Shown here in pieces: positions 1-8,050 of a stretch of 46,419 bases of DNA (positions within the stretch are counted from its first letter, which is position 1; each line of letters opens with the position of its first letter). The notes below the pieces were generated by a model. It searched no databases. It was given only the letters and a program-made list of their open reading frames with translations, and was not told where the DNA came from. The stretch comes from Pseudomonadota bacterium (GTDB lineage: Bacteria > Pseudomonadota > Gammaproteobacteria > Burkholderiales > SG8-39). The stretch spans positions 1 through 46,419 of the forward strand of contig JAFEDL010000134.1 in assembly GCA_018241645.1 (NCBI GenBank). Direction: 5' to 3'. A program made the position numbers and the translations under genes.

Positions 1-162
1 GGTTGGATGGCCTGCGGCCATCGCCGGCGGTCGTTTTACCGTTGTGCTGCAATGGTTTTGGTGTTCGTAGGTGGTTATGGCTTCGCCATTTGTCATGCTG
101 TCAATCTTACTGTATTGCAGTGGTTTTCGGCTACTCCGTCTCGGCTTCGCCTCGACCATGGT
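1..162. repeat. Telomere-like palindrome cluster at left end
   Basis: A run of short inverted repeats fills the extreme left end: TGGCC-TGC-GGCCA at 8-20, CGCCGGCG at 22-29, a 7-bp stem at 38-56 with one G-T pair, ATGGC-TTC-GCCAT at 77-89, ACTG-TATTG-CAGT at 109-121, GGC-TTC-GCC at 143-151 and ACCATGGT at 155-162. Closely packed palindromes with GCTTCGC at the hairpin tip are the known hallmark of telomeres of actinomycete linear plasmids and chromosomes, where a terminal protein is attached to the 5' end. The true end may lie further out; I infer a telomere from structure alone. Confidence 0.7.
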
Positions 163-180
163 GGACAGCTATCGCACTCC

Positions 181-417
181 GGCCGGCGGATCGAACTCGA
201 GGCCGTTTGCTGGACACGCCATCCCGTCTTACCGATCGGGCTACGCCCTCAACACCCAGAACCGCTGAACACCAGCGTATTCCGCTTTACCCCACACCAA
301 CATCCCAGGCCGACAGACCACCCCCACACAGAAGCTCCAGAGCAGACCAGGCGGCACCCGCCGCAAGCCACACCCCACACCTTTGCCACAAAAACACCCA
401 ACACAAATACCTGAGAC
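181..417 (+). repeat. Terminal inverted repeat, left arm
   Basis: This stretch matches the reverse complement of 46188-46419. About the first 130 bases are nearly identical, the middle is diverged with small indels, and the innermost 40 or so bases (from CACACCTTTGCC to CCTGAGAC) are again nearly identical. Terminal inverted repeats of this kind define invertron-type linear plasmids. Open frames crossing it are not convincing genes. Confidence 0.9.
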
Positions 418-469
418 GGTACTTCTTCAAGGGGACACCTTGGCAGTGGATTAACCTCTACTGCATTAT

Positions 470-580
470 GTATACGTAATGCGTTATAGCGCGTAGGCTA
501 CACCTTGCTTGCGTCTGTGAGCTTATAACCGCAGTTCAGGACCACTATAGCCACACAGTGCATTACGTGTTACATTATGG
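470..580 (+). promoter_or_regulatory. GCATTAYG repeats upstream of first gene
   Basis: Bases 418-625 have no gene. Here GCATTA-TGTATACG-TAATGC forms an inverted repeat, and GCATTACG and CATTATG recur just before the first coding sequence. A related TTACGTAA lies at 2617-2624 before the next secreted-protein gene and ATAATGCG lies at 3071-3078 before the RHH regulator. The shared words suggest a common operator; this is inference. Confidence 0.4.
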
Positions 581-625
581 GCGCAAGGGCGGAGTGGCCG
601 CCCTCACACTGAGAGGACAGTTTCG

Positions 626-967
626 ATGACCACCCCCACCCGGCGATCTCGCCGGATTACCACCTCCCTGGCCGCCCTGGCGGTGGCCTTGGGCCTGGGC
701 ACCATGGGCGCCCCGCCGGCGAGCGCGGCGCCCCGTGACATCCCGGTGCCGATGGACGCCTTCGGCGATGCGATGCGCGACACTGGCCAGTTCGTGGTCT
801 GTCTCGGCGGGTTCGGCTTCGCCGCCGCGCCGGTCGTTGCCGGGGCCATGTTTGGCGGACCTGCCGGCGCGGCCAAGGCCGCCAAAGAGTGGTTCCCCAA
901 GCTCGGCCCCGCCGGCGATCAAACGATGAAGTCCTGCATGTGGAGCATCTTCCACATCAAGGTCTAA
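626..967 (+). CDS. Small secreted protein (113 aa), unknown
   Basis: The product is a short exported protein. Residues 1-34 form a classical Sec signal peptide: arginine-rich start (TTPTRRSRR), a Leu/Ala hydrophobic core, and an ASA-AP cleavage site. The mature part is about 80 residues, rich in Gly/Ala, with two cysteines (in VVCLGG and KSCMW) that could form one disulfide. The start follows GAGAGGACAG by a suitable distance. The gene stands alone in front of a strong terminator at 997-1030. I do not recognise the family; similar small exported proteins are common in mycobacteria. Location next to the telomere is notable but may be chance. Confidence 0.75.
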   Translation: MTTPTRRSRRITTSLAALAVALGLGTMGAPPASAAPRDIPVPMDAFGDAMRDTGQFVVCLGGFGFAAAPVVAGAMFGGPAGAAKAAKEWFPKLGPAGDQTMKSCMWSIFHIKV

Positions 968-996
968 CACCTAGAAACCCCAAATAACCCACGCCA

Positions 997-1030
997 GGCC
1001 GGCGGTGCACAACGCACCGCCGGCCTTTTT
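997..1030 (+). terminator. Rho-independent terminator
   Basis: A perfect 12-bp stem (GGCCGGCGGTGC / GCACCGCCGGCC) with loop ACAAC is followed by five T. It ends the plus-strand secreted-protein gene and lies between convergent genes. Confidence 0.92.
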
Positions 1031-1045
1031 ATGTCCTCGAAGTGG

Positions 1046-2530
1046 TCAACAGCGTTCGGTACGCAGCACCGCAAGGGGCAGAGTAGTAACAACTCGGGGT
1101 AGCGGGTGGTTGGCCGAAGACAGCAGCACATTCACAGCTTGGGTGGTGTTGAAACCGCAGTTGTAGCTTTCTTCGGGCGGTCCGTCGAGAGGTGCTGCAG
1201 CTACTTCGATTTCGAAGACCAAAGGAATGGTTTCGTCGAGTTCAGAACTATTGATCAGGGTGGGTGGCGTTGCTTGAAGTCCGGGCACTTTCTCGGGTGC
1301 CTGGCGGGGAAGGGTTTTGTAGGTATCGCCGACAGATAACAGTGCCGATGGCCAGAACCCGAGGAAAAACTGCTCGGCGGGGTCTTCTGTAGCGGTGTTG
1401 GCGCGGGTGAGCCGAATCTGAACTGTAAGCGAGCGGCCCATGGCCACGACGGCAGATTTCTGGGCAGGGTGACGGGGAACGGCCTGAACTGCAGTGTCGG
1501 GGGCGGTTCCTTCAGGGTAAGCCAGTACTTGTAGTGATACCTCAGAAAGTATTGGTGCGGAGTAGGTTTCGGCAGGTGCAGGGGCCGGCGTACCAAGCGG
1601 TGCCACCGGTGCGGTGACAGTGACAGTGGCCGGTGTTTCCGCAGTGGGGGTGGACTTAGATTGGTCGCCTGGCTGGCTCAGTAGCCATCCAGCGACGAGG
1701 AGGATGACCAATCCAGTGGCGGCCAGGAAAATTGGGCGCGGCGGGTTTCTAATTCGCTCCAGCAGGCCGCCGGGGGTGATGGACCCTGAGGCCAGGGAGG
1801 AAGCCGGTTCTGTGACTGGCTCGGCGGAGGGTTTGCCTTCCGGATTGGCACCTGAGGAACGATCAGAACCATCTGTGGGACGGGTTGACTCCGCCGCCGT
1901 CGGGCCGGAGGCACCGGCGCCCACCAGCTCTTCTTTGCCGCTGACCGAGGGAAGATGACTCTGGAGGTGACTGAGCAGTGTGGGAAAGATCTGGTTCTCT
2001 AGGTGATCGCTAGAGCTGTTGAGTACGGCGTCGAGGACTTTCATCATCTGCCGGCCAGGTTCACCCACTGGGCGGCCGGCTTTGGGGTCGGGGACTTCAG
2101 CGATGTGAATCGCCAGGTGGTAGGCCCACCAAGAACGGTAGGTCGTTGCCCCTACTTTTCGCGCCGCGTCCGGAAGCTGCGGCTGAAGGCCAGAGACGAC
2201 GATGTCGCCATATTTCTGCACAAAGGCGATGGCCACGCTGATCGCCATGTACTGGGTCACTGGGGACACTGCGGCCTGCGGAGAATCCACCATAGCGGCG
2301 AGTTCCTCGGCGTCACGGTGCTTCAAGAACCCATCAAACAGGGCATCTTTGATGACCTGAGGGAGGTTCTCATCATCAATATGGATGCCGATCGCGTTGG
2401 CGTCATCATGAAGGAAATTTCTGGCGTACCGGGCATAGCTTTCAGCTAGTTCGTCGGCAGACACTTCTCCGGCAACGTCGTCAGACACTTCGCCGGCAAC
2501 GTCGTCGGCAGTTCCCCCCGTGTGTTCCAC
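1046..2530 (-). CDS. Membrane-anchored protein with extracytoplasmic C-terminal domain, unknown
   Basis: A 494-residue protein starting with GTG at 2530. Residues 9-25 carry a short direct repeat (DDVAGEVS twice). Residues 30-195 look like an alpha-helical cytoplasmic domain; 200-255 is a low-complexity Ser/Pro/Glu linker; 267-285 is a single hydrophobic transmembrane segment; after it comes a Thr/Pro-rich stretch and a domain of about 170 residues with two cysteines, probably outside the membrane. This resembles signalling or anti-sigma-like one-pass proteins in layout only. I do not recognise the family. It is convergent with the gene at 626. Confidence 0.7.
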   Translation of the reverse strand: MEHTGGTADDVAGEVSDDVAGEVSADELAESYARYARNFLHDDANAIGIHIDDENLPQVIKDALFDGFLKHRDAEELAAMVDSPQAAVSPVTQYMAISVAIAFVQKYGDIVVSGLQPQLPDAARKVGATTYRSWWAYHLAIHIAEVPDPKAGRPVGEPGRQMMKVLDAVLNSSSDHLENQIFPTLLSHLQSHLPSVSGKEELVGAGASGPTAAESTRPTDGSDRSSGANPEGKPSAEPVTEPASSLASGSITPGGLLERIRNPPRPIFLAATGLVILLVAGWLLSQPGDQSKSTPTAETPATVTVTAPVAPLGTPAPAPAETYSAPILSEVSLQVLAYPEGTAPDTAVQAVPRHPAQKSAVVAMGRSLTVQIRLTRANTATEDPAEQFFLGFWPSALLSVGDTYKTLPRQAPEKVPGLQATPPTLINSSELDETIPLVFEIEVAAAPLDGPPEESYNCGFNTTQAVNVLLSSANHPLPRVVTTLPLAVLRTERC

Positions 2531-2624
2531 CGGGAAATAGTAGAACTCATAGACAACCCACCGCGGGTTCTAGCGAACTGTCGTCTCCAACCAATCGTGC
2601 ATGCAGTAACGACGTCTTACGTAA

Positions 2625-2638
2625 TACGATAAACAACC
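2625..2638 (+). promoter_or_regulatory. -10 element, leaderless start
   Basis: TACGAT at 2625-2630 lies 8 bases before the ATG at 2639 and there is no Shine-Dalgarno sequence, the usual arrangement for leaderless mRNAs in mycobacteria. The palindrome TTACGTAA (2617-2624) abuts it and could be an operator. Confidence 0.5.
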
Positions 2639-3001
2639 ATGCAGAGACACACGGCGTATCAACGAACCGGCATAAGTTCAGCGGTGCTGGCGGTGACCGC
2701 CGCCGCCGCACTGGGGTTCGGGGTGCCAGTGGCGAGCGCACAAGGTTTCACTGATTCTCAGATCGGACGTCAATGCGAGGTGCAGTACCCAGCGGGCGCC
2801 GGTTACACAGCGGGGGTGGCATACCTCGCGCCGCCAGGAAGTGCCAGTTCATGGCGCTGCAAGCAGGTGTCAGACCCTCCTGGCGGGGGCGCGATCACCG
2901 ATCTAGCAGTCGATCTGAACGCCTACTGCCAGCAGTTTGGAGGAGGGGGGATGGCATCCGCCTCAAATGCTGCCGATGCTTCCTCGTTGACCTGCAACTG
3001 A
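2639..3001 (+). CDS. Small secreted four-cysteine protein, unknown
   Basis: A 120-residue exported protein. Residues 1-34 are a signal peptide ending ASA-QG. The mature domain has four cysteines (residues 46, 74, 97, 119), consistent with two disulfides, and is rich in Gly and Ala. It recalls small secreted mycobacterial proteins of unknown role. The mRNA is probably leaderless. It is the second small exported protein within 3 kb of the left telomere, and its promoter shares the TTACGTAA/GCATTACG word with the first, so the two may be co-regulated. Confidence 0.75.
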   Translation: MQRHTAYQRTGISSAVLAVTAAAALGFGVPVASAQGFTDSQIGRQCEVQYPAGAGYTAGVAYLAPPGSASSWRCKQVSDPPGGGAITDLAVDLNAYCQQFGGGGMASASNAADASSLTCN

Positions 3002-3176
3002 ACTAGATCTTGCCCTGAGAGCGGTGGACGCCACGCCCGCAAAGGGTCGTTTGACTGCACACTGTGTGACATAATGCGTGTGTGCGTGACGCTGCGCACC
3101 CCACAGCAAACCAGCGCCGAGGCCCTCTGCCGCGGCGCTTATCCCGTTCGACCATCCGACCAAAGGCCCACCGCCA

Positions 3177-3545
3177 ATGCGCACCACCACCGACCCGAAG
3201 GAAAAGGCGCTTCAAGCCCGCGTCTCCCAAGACCTCGCCGAACGCATCGCCCTGATCGCCAAAGCGCAAGGTAAGAGCACTTCGGAGCTCATCCGTGACG
3301 CGCTTAAGAAGGAAGTAGAAGCCGCAGAGAACGACCTCCGAAACCTCCGCAGACAACTTCGCCAACGTCATCTCGCCGAGGAACGCAAACTTGGCCTTCT
3401 CCCAGAAGACATGGACGCTTCAGATCCAGACGAGACCGAAACGCTCGACGAGGCCGATGACGACGCCTCGGACACCGCCGGCACGCTCGAAGCCGATGAC
3501 GAAGCCCCAGCCACACCACAAGTCGACGCCGCCGTTAAAAAGTAG
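3177..3545 (+). CDS. Ribbon-helix-helix DNA-binding protein with acidic tail
   Basis: A 122-residue protein. Residues 10-48 match a ribbon-helix-helix (CopG/Arc-type) fold: a short strand (LQARVSQD), then helices through LAERIALIAKAQGKSTSELIRDALKKEV. Residues 50-75 are a charged, coiled-coil-like helix; the rest is a very acidic Asp/Glu/Ala tail, unusual for this family. A TTGACT hexamer at 3051-3056 and GTGTGACATAATGCGTGTG lie upstream, so autoregulation is plausible. Likely a plasmid transcription factor or antitoxin-like regulator; no toxin gene adjoins because an insertion sequence begins 56 bp downstream and may have cut an operon. Confidence 0.7.
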   Translation: MRTTTDPKEKALQARVSQDLAERIALIAKAQGKSTSELIRDALKKEVEAAENDLRNLRRQLRQRHLAEERKLGLLPEDMDASDPDETETLDEADDDASDTAGTLEADDEAPATPQVDAAVKK

Positions 3546-3613
3546 ATCTGACAGGCAATCGTCGTCGGGCACCCACACTCAATCTCATACCGATAGGCCT
3601 AGGGCGTGTCTCC

Positions 3614-4201
3614 TTATTGGCGTAGCCAGATGACAACGGCGTACAGGACGACGCCGGCTCGATAGGTCAGTGCGAGTTTGTCGTAGCGGGTGGCGATGCC
3701 GCGCCATTGTTTGAAGAGACTGAAGGATCTCTCCACGGTGTTGCGGCCTTTGTAGGTCTCGGCGTCGAAGTTCACGGGGCGTCCGCCGCGTGAACCGCGG
3801 CGTTTGCTGTGTCCTATTTGGTCGGAGGGTTCGGGGATGACGGCTTTGATGCCCCGTCCGCGCAGCAGTGCCCGGTTTGCCCTGGACGAGTAAGCCTTGT
3901 CGCCCATCACGGCATCAGGCCGGGTCCTGGCGCGGCCTCCGCCGAGGCGGGGAACCCGTACTGCCTCCATAACGACCGGAAACATGGGCGAATCGCCGCC
4001 CTGCCCGGGGCCAAGAATCATTGCCAATGGTCGGCCTTTGCCGTCGCAGGCGTGGTGGATCTTGGTGCTCAGCCCGCCGCGGGAGCGGCCGATGGCGTGA
4101 TCCGGAGGTTCAGCAAACAGTTTCTTGTAATTCGGGAGTTCCCCCTGTGGCACGGGGAAGGTTCGTCCCGTGCTGGTGGGCTCGATTGATGGTCGAGTCA
4201 A
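3614..4201 (-). CDS. Transposase OrfB, IS427-like
   Basis: This frame supplies the remainder of the DDE domain: HAIGRSRGGLSTKIH, the second Asp in VMGDKAYSS, and the C-terminal Glu in RNTVERSFSLFKQWRG. Functional translation probably begins in OrfA and shifts +1 rather than using the ATG at 4201, since the residues before QGELPNYKK are out of frame with the family. The frame ends inside the left terminal repeat and appears intact. Confidence 0.85.
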   Translation of the reverse strand: MTRPSIEPTSTGRTFPVPQGELPNYKKLFAEPPDHAIGRSRGGLSTKIHHACDGKGRPLAMILGPGQGGDSPMFPVVMEAVRVPRLGGGRARTRPDAVMGDKAYSSRANRALLRGRGIKAVIPEPSDQIGHSKRRGSRGGRPVNFDAETYKGRNTVERSFSLFKQWRGIATRYDKLALTYRAGVVLYAVVIWLRQ

Positions 4202-4496
4202 CCGAAACCGTCCAGTCGATTACTCCGGCGGCGTCCGCTTCGGCCAGAAGCTGACCGTGGACCCGGTCCCACGTTCCGTCGGATGCGTAACGGCGGTGCC
4301 GCTTCCAAACCGTCTGCCACGGACCGAACTCCGCAGGAAGGTCCCGCCAGGCAATCCCACACCGGTACCGGTAAATGATGCCTTCAACGACTTTGCGATT
4401 GCCCCGGAACGGACGTCCACGCCTCCCGTCAGAGCTCGGCAACAACGGCTCGATCCGGGACCACTGATCATCACTCAAGACAGAAGTTCGCGACAC
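4110..4496 (-). CDS. Transposase OrfA, IS427-like
   Basis: Residues 1-128 carry the N-terminal helix-turn-helix of IS427-group transposases (SVLSDDQWSRIEPLLP, then RPFRGNRKVVEGIIYRYR) and the first catalytic Asp in VSVDSTINRAHQHG. The frame ends shortly after, where OrfB continues in the +1 frame. The switch point lies around an ACAGGGGGAAC tract near 4145, so a programmed frameshift is likely to give the full enzyme, as known for this group. Confidence 0.85.
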   Translation of the reverse strand: MSRTSVLSDDQWSRIEPLLPSSDGRRGRPFRGNRKVVEGIIYRYRCGIAWRDLPAEFGPWQTVWKRHRRYASDGTWDRVHGQLLAEADAAGVIDWTVSVDSTINRAHQHGTNLPRATGGTPELQETVC

Positions 4497-4543
4497 ACCT
4501 TAAGCATCCCAGCCAGCCATCCCTCGATTTAGGAGACACGCCC

Positions 4544-5003
4544 TAGGGCTGTTTGAAATTTCGCCAAGCGCATAGACGTTTCCTCAATATAGGCATAAGA
4601 CGAACCTGCAGCGTTTGAAGTCGCGAATCAGGTATCACTAGGTAATAATGCTGGAATCACTGTGTAGATATTCTCGCTTCGTTGGGCATGTGTCAAGGGT
4701 TGCAAGTGCCTCATTCCCTCAGAATCAGCGGAGTTAGGCAGAGTGAGCGCCGGAAATGCTGGGCTTTTTGGCGGGCCGCCGGGTATTAGGCAAGCCTGGC
4801 CGTTTTCGATGCCTACAAACGGGACCAACATCGCCATGGGATGTTGGTCCAAAGGGACAAGGGCATGAGGATATGAAGGAATCAAGCCTTCAGCTGCTTA
4901 AAAAGGTATGGACAAGCTGGCTTTGCGGGTGGTTGAGTCCCCGTGCAGGAGTCCGTGTTTGTGTAGGCTTCGTGTCCGAGAATGGACACAGAAGGACATC
5001 AGC
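4544..5003. other. Gene-free stretch with 11-bp hairpin
   Basis: No convincing gene lies between the insertion sequence and the IS3 relic. The only clear structure is a perfect hairpin at 4822-4850 (GGACCAACATC, loop GCCATGG, GATGTTGGTCC). It lacks a T-run on the plus strand. It may be an operator or a decayed IS end. Confidence 0.6.
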
Positions 5004-5350
5004 ATGGCACGCAGGCATACCCCTGAGGGTCATCGCCCAAAGGTCCGCCAAGGGCAGAGAATGCTCAACGACCGCCGTCCGATGTTGAGGTCATCAAGGA
5101 GCTTCAAGTCACCGACCTGGTACGGGTGGCTGAACCAGTACGGGCCCGAGAAGACGGCCTCGGCGTCTAAGCGGATCAGAGAGCTGGAGAAGGCGAACGC
5201 GCGGCTCAAACGGCTGCTGGCCGAGAAGGAACTCGTCGTCGACATCCTCAACGGGGTCGTTGAGTATTTGCTGCAGCAACGGGCAGAGCATCGCGAAGGC
5301 CCTTTCGAGCTGGATGCCGCAGCCGGGTCCACCCACTACCGTCTCCCGCA
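5004..5350 (+). pseudogene. IS3-family transposase OrfA remnant
   Basis: The start MARRHTPE and the later run KRIRELEKANARLKRLLAEK, followed by ELVVDILN, are diagnostic of IS3-family OrfA (HTH plus leucine-zipper part). Between them the expected HTH region is scrambled: the motif EVIKELQVT appears in another frame, so at least one frameshift has occurred. After about 5260 the similarity ends and no OrfB follows. This is a relic inside the IS-bounded catabolic island and evidence of repeated transposition here. Confidence 0.75.
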
Positions 5351-5590
5351 ATTTGGCCCGGGCGGCGCGCCGAACTGTGGGACTCGGCCGCACCCCGGAT
5401 GGCGGCGGCCGAGAACCGTTAGGGTCACTGCCCCCAGTTCAAGTGCGTTGTCACTGCCATCGGCTGACACGTGTGTAGGCAGTCTGCCCACTGGCGGTCG
5501 CAAGTTTTTCAGCCGCTGTCTCGTGAGTGCGCTCGTTAAACGGGTCTTGAACTTGCTCTGTGACCTGAAAGACAAGCTCCAATTGGCACC

Positions 5591-5628
5591 GCCTGTCCTT
5601 CTGTCTGTCTGTCTGCAGAAGGACAGGC
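5591..5628 (-). terminator. Hairpin downstream of the terephthalate operon
   Basis: Perfect 13-bp arms (GCCTGTCCTTCTG / CAGAAGGACAGGC) enclose a 12-base loop made of three TCTG repeats. It lies 18 bp past the stop of the last operon gene on the minus strand. There is no clear T-run, so it may act as an mRNA 3'-end stabiliser or weak terminator. Bases 5351-5590 hold no recognisable gene. Confidence 0.6.
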
Positions 5629-5645
5629 TCCGGTCATGTGCGCGC

Positions 5646-6992
5646 TCAGTGCCCGGCCCGGGCCTTGGCTCGGCGGCCGAGGTAGAGGACGATCAGGCCG
5701 CACAACACGGACGGGACGGCCAGCGTGAGGAACAGCTGCTCGTGGCTCCAGCCGGCGGTCAGCATTGCGCCGACGATCAGCGGCCCGGCGATGCCACCCA
5801 GCCTGCCGATACCGAGCGCCCAGCCGACGCCGGTCGAACGTACTTCGCTGGGGTAGAAGACTGCGGCGAGGGCGATCACGCTCTTCTGACCACCGCTGAC
5901 CGAGCAGCCGATCAGGAAGATCGCGATCATGACTACCCAGACCGGCGCACCCAGAGCGATGCTCATCAGGGAAAGAAACCCGCCGCCGACGAGATAGAGC
6001 GTTCCGAGGGTACCGAACGCACCAAGCCGGTCCATCGCCGGGCCAACGACGAAGGCGATCGCGATGCCGCCGATAGTGACCATCGAGGCGGCCGTTGCCA
6101 GTGTCGCTGCCGAGTAGCCACGCTCGTTGAGGATGGTCGGCATCCAGCTCTGCAGGCCGTAAAACATCGCCAAGTTGATGGCGAAGACGAGCCACAGCAG
6201 TAGGGTGCTGAGCAGCTGACCGCGCGAGACGAGCTCACGCAGCTTCACCTGCTTGCCCGGGTCAGAGCCCTCGGTCTTGATCTGCGGGTTGCTAACGTGC
6301 GGGAGGGCGGGATCGATCCGGCGGCACAACGCGTACGCAGAGCGGGGCTTGCCCCGGCGCAGATGGTAAGAGATCGACTCCGGCAGCCGCAGAAGCAACA
6401 GCACTGCCAGTGCTAGCGGTGCTACTCCGCCGACCACGAAGAGTGACCGCCAGCCGTAGGCGGGGATCAGCAGGTCGGCGACGTAGTTAGCGGCGACGAA
6501 CCCTAGCGAGAAACCGCAGTAGATGGCCAGCACCAGGCTGGCTCGGAAACGTTTCGGGCTGTACTCCGCTGTTAGCGCGATGGTGCTCGGCGCCGCCGCA
6601 CCCAGGCCGACGCCGGTGATGAACCGCATCGCCAGCAGCTGCTCGGGACTTTGAACCCACACCGAGGCGAGGGTGGAGAGCGCGAAGATCAGCACACCAG
6701 TGATGACGAGGCGCTTGTGGCCGAACTTGTCAGAGAGCGGGGCAAGCACCAGGTATCCGATCATCAGACCGACCAGGGCCGCGGAGAAGATGGACCCCAT
6801 CGTGCTTTTCGACAGGCCCCAGTCCTCGGTGATCGCCGGGGCCATGTAGTTGATCGCCTGGGTGTCGAACCCGTCGAGGAACATCACCAAGCCACACAGC
6901 AATACCGTGCCGAGCTGGAATCGGTTGGGACGTCGGCCGTCGATGAAGCCGGGGAGGTGCAGCGACGGTGTCGTCGCGGTGGTGTCAGACAT
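5646..6992 (-). CDS. tpaK: Aromatic-acid:H+ symporter (MFS, AAHS family), probable terephthalate importer
   Basis: A 448-residue major facilitator with about 12 hydrophobic segments. The motif DGFDTQAINYMAP (residues 40-52) is the signature of the aromatic acid/H+ symporter family, and GYLVLAPLSDKFGHKR in the loop after helix 2 is the MFS DxxGRR-type motif. Length is normal. It is the last gene of the catabolic operon, 40 bp after tphA1, preceded by AGAGG. Terephthalate is a dianion at neutral pH and needs active uptake; Rhodococcus uses an MFS carrier (TpaK), unlike the tripartite importer of Comamonas. Substrate assignment rests on context. Confidence 0.85.
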   Translation of the reverse strand: MSDTTATTPSLHLPGFIDGRRPNRFQLGTVLLCGLVMFLDGFDTQAINYMAPAITEDWGLSKSTMGSIFSAALVGLMIGYLVLAPLSDKFGHKRLVITGVLIFALSTLASVWVQSPEQLLAMRFITGVGLGAAAPSTIALTAEYSPKRFRASLVLAIYCGFSLGFVAANYVADLLIPAYGWRSLFVVGGVAPLALAVLLLLRLPESISYHLRRGKPRSAYALCRRIDPALPHVSNPQIKTEGSDPGKQVKLRELVSRGQLLSTLLLWLVFAINLAMFYGLQSWMPTILNERGYSAATLATAASMVTIGGIAIAFVVGPAMDRLGAFGTLGTLYLVGGGFLSLMSIALGAPVWVVMIAIFLIGCSVSGGQKSVIALAAVFYPSEVRSTGVGWALGIGRLGGIAGPLIVGAMLTAGWSHEQLFLTLAVPSVLCGLIVLYLGRRAKARAGH

Positions 6993-7032
6993 GGAATACC
7001 TCTACTCAAGAGTGGGACGTCGGAGGTAAACC

Positions 7033-8049
7033 TCAAACGGCGGCAGGAGCACCGACCGCCGAAACGAACGCATCAGCGTGGAACCGCACGGGATCCACCC
7101 CACGCTCGCGCGTCAACGCGTCGGCTGCACCGTTGATCATGGCTTCGCTGCCACAGGCATAGATCTGGTGCGTGCTCAAATTGGGATAGTCGGAAATGAC
7201 GGCGTTCTGGACGTGTCCGGTCATGCCCTCCCAGCCGGGGTGGGCGCGGGAGAGGACCGGTGTGAACCGCAGCCACGGGTAGCGCCGGGTCCAAGAGCCG
7301 ACGATGTCGAGCAGATAAAGGTCGCCGAGGGTGCGTGCGCCCCAGTACAGGTGGATGGGGCGGGAGAGCCGGCGGGCAATGTGGTCGAGGATGATCGACT
7401 GCATCGGCGCGAACCCGGTGCCGGTGGCCATCAGGATGATCGGCGCGTTGGTGTCGTCGGCAGCGTCTTCGACGAAGAACTCGCCGAACGGCGCCTCGAT
7501 CTCCACAGTGTCGTGGAACTCCAGCTGCTGCAGGATCCTTGCCGAGAACACGCCGCCGGGCTCATGTCGAACATGCAGTTGAGCCAAGTCATTGTGCTGT
7601 GGTGAATTTGCCAACGAGTACGACCGGGTGTCGCCGTCATCAAGGATGATGTTGAGGAACTGCCCGGCACGAAAGGGCGTTCGCCGCCCGATGGGATAGC
7701 GCAGATCAAGGATCGTCACGCCTGGCGCGACCTGACGCCTCCTGTACACCGTCGTCGTCAATCGCTTCCGCACCGGTGGCGTACGCTGCTCGATCCGCTT
7801 TGGCGCGATCACCACGTCACTTTTCGGACGTGCGCAGCATAGCCGCACGTCCTCGGGGCCGCACATGTTTCCCCGGCCGGGCACGTCGAGATCTCCCGTG
7901 ACCAGGCTACCGACGCAGGTGTCACAGACACCCTTGCGGCAGGAATACGGGATCGCCCAGCCGGCAGTCTCTGCCGCGTCGAGAACGTTTTGCGTGGGGT
8001 CGCAGCCGAAGACGATGTCGGTGTCTCTGATGGTGACGGTGAATGTCAT
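7033..8049 (-). CDS. tphA1: Terephthalate 1,2-dioxygenase reductase component
   Basis: A 338-residue reductase passing electrons from NAD(P)H to the oxygenase. The N-terminal plant-type [2Fe-2S] ferredoxin domain shows CRKGVCDTC (residues 37-45) and a later Cys in RLCCARP; the FAD domain has RSYSLANSP and the GGVFS loop; the pyridine-nucleotide domain has MATGTGFAPMQS and ends YACGSEAMINGA. The ATG at 8049 is chosen because GGAGGTCTGAG precedes it and the length matches TphA1 (about 336 aa); the longer open frame upstream is antisense-like noise inside tphB. The tphB stop is 1 bp upstream, so the genes are coupled. Confidence 0.9.
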   Translation of the reverse strand: MTFTVTIRDTDIVFGCDPTQNVLDAAETAGWAIPYSCRKGVCDTCVGSLVTGDLDVPGRGNMCGPEDVRLCCARPKSDVVIAPKRIEQRTPPVRKRLTTTVYRRRQVAPGVTILDLRYPIGRRTPFRAGQFLNIILDDGDTRSYSLANSPQHNDLAQLHVRHEPGGVFSARILQQLEFHDTVEIEAPFGEFFVEDAADDTNAPIILMATGTGFAPMQSIILDHIARRLSRPIHLYWGARTLGDLYLLDIVGSWTRRYPWLRFTPVLSRAHPGWEGMTGHVQNAVISDYPNLSTHQIYACGSEAMINGAADALTRERGVDPVRFHADAFVSAVGAPAAV

Positions 8050-8050
8050 C

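Larger units (their letters stand above)
3602..4543 (-). mobile_element. IS5-family (IS427-group-like) insertion sequence, copy 1
   Basis: A 942-bp element. Its ends are inverted repeats (GGGCGTGTCTCC at the left, GGAGACACGCCC at the right), flanked on both sides by TA, the expected 2-bp target duplication. It encodes a two-frame DDE transposase on the minus strand. It is related to, but clearly diverged from, the element at 11706-12651, and both have the same orientation around the terephthalate genes. Confidence 0.88.

Noticed and set aside
3..479. Plus-strand frames across the left terminal repeat
   Set aside because: They run through telomere palindromes and the inverted repeat, have no ribosome sites and their composition is non-coding; the right-arm frames mirror them.
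4822..4850. A DosR-type hypoxia box
   Set aside because: The GGACCAAC...GTTGGTCC hairpin shares some bases with the DosR consensus but the spacing and core do not match.
4908..6203. 431-aa plus-strand frame
   Set aside because: Only the first part matches an IS3 OrfA remnant; the rest is antisense to the transporter gene.
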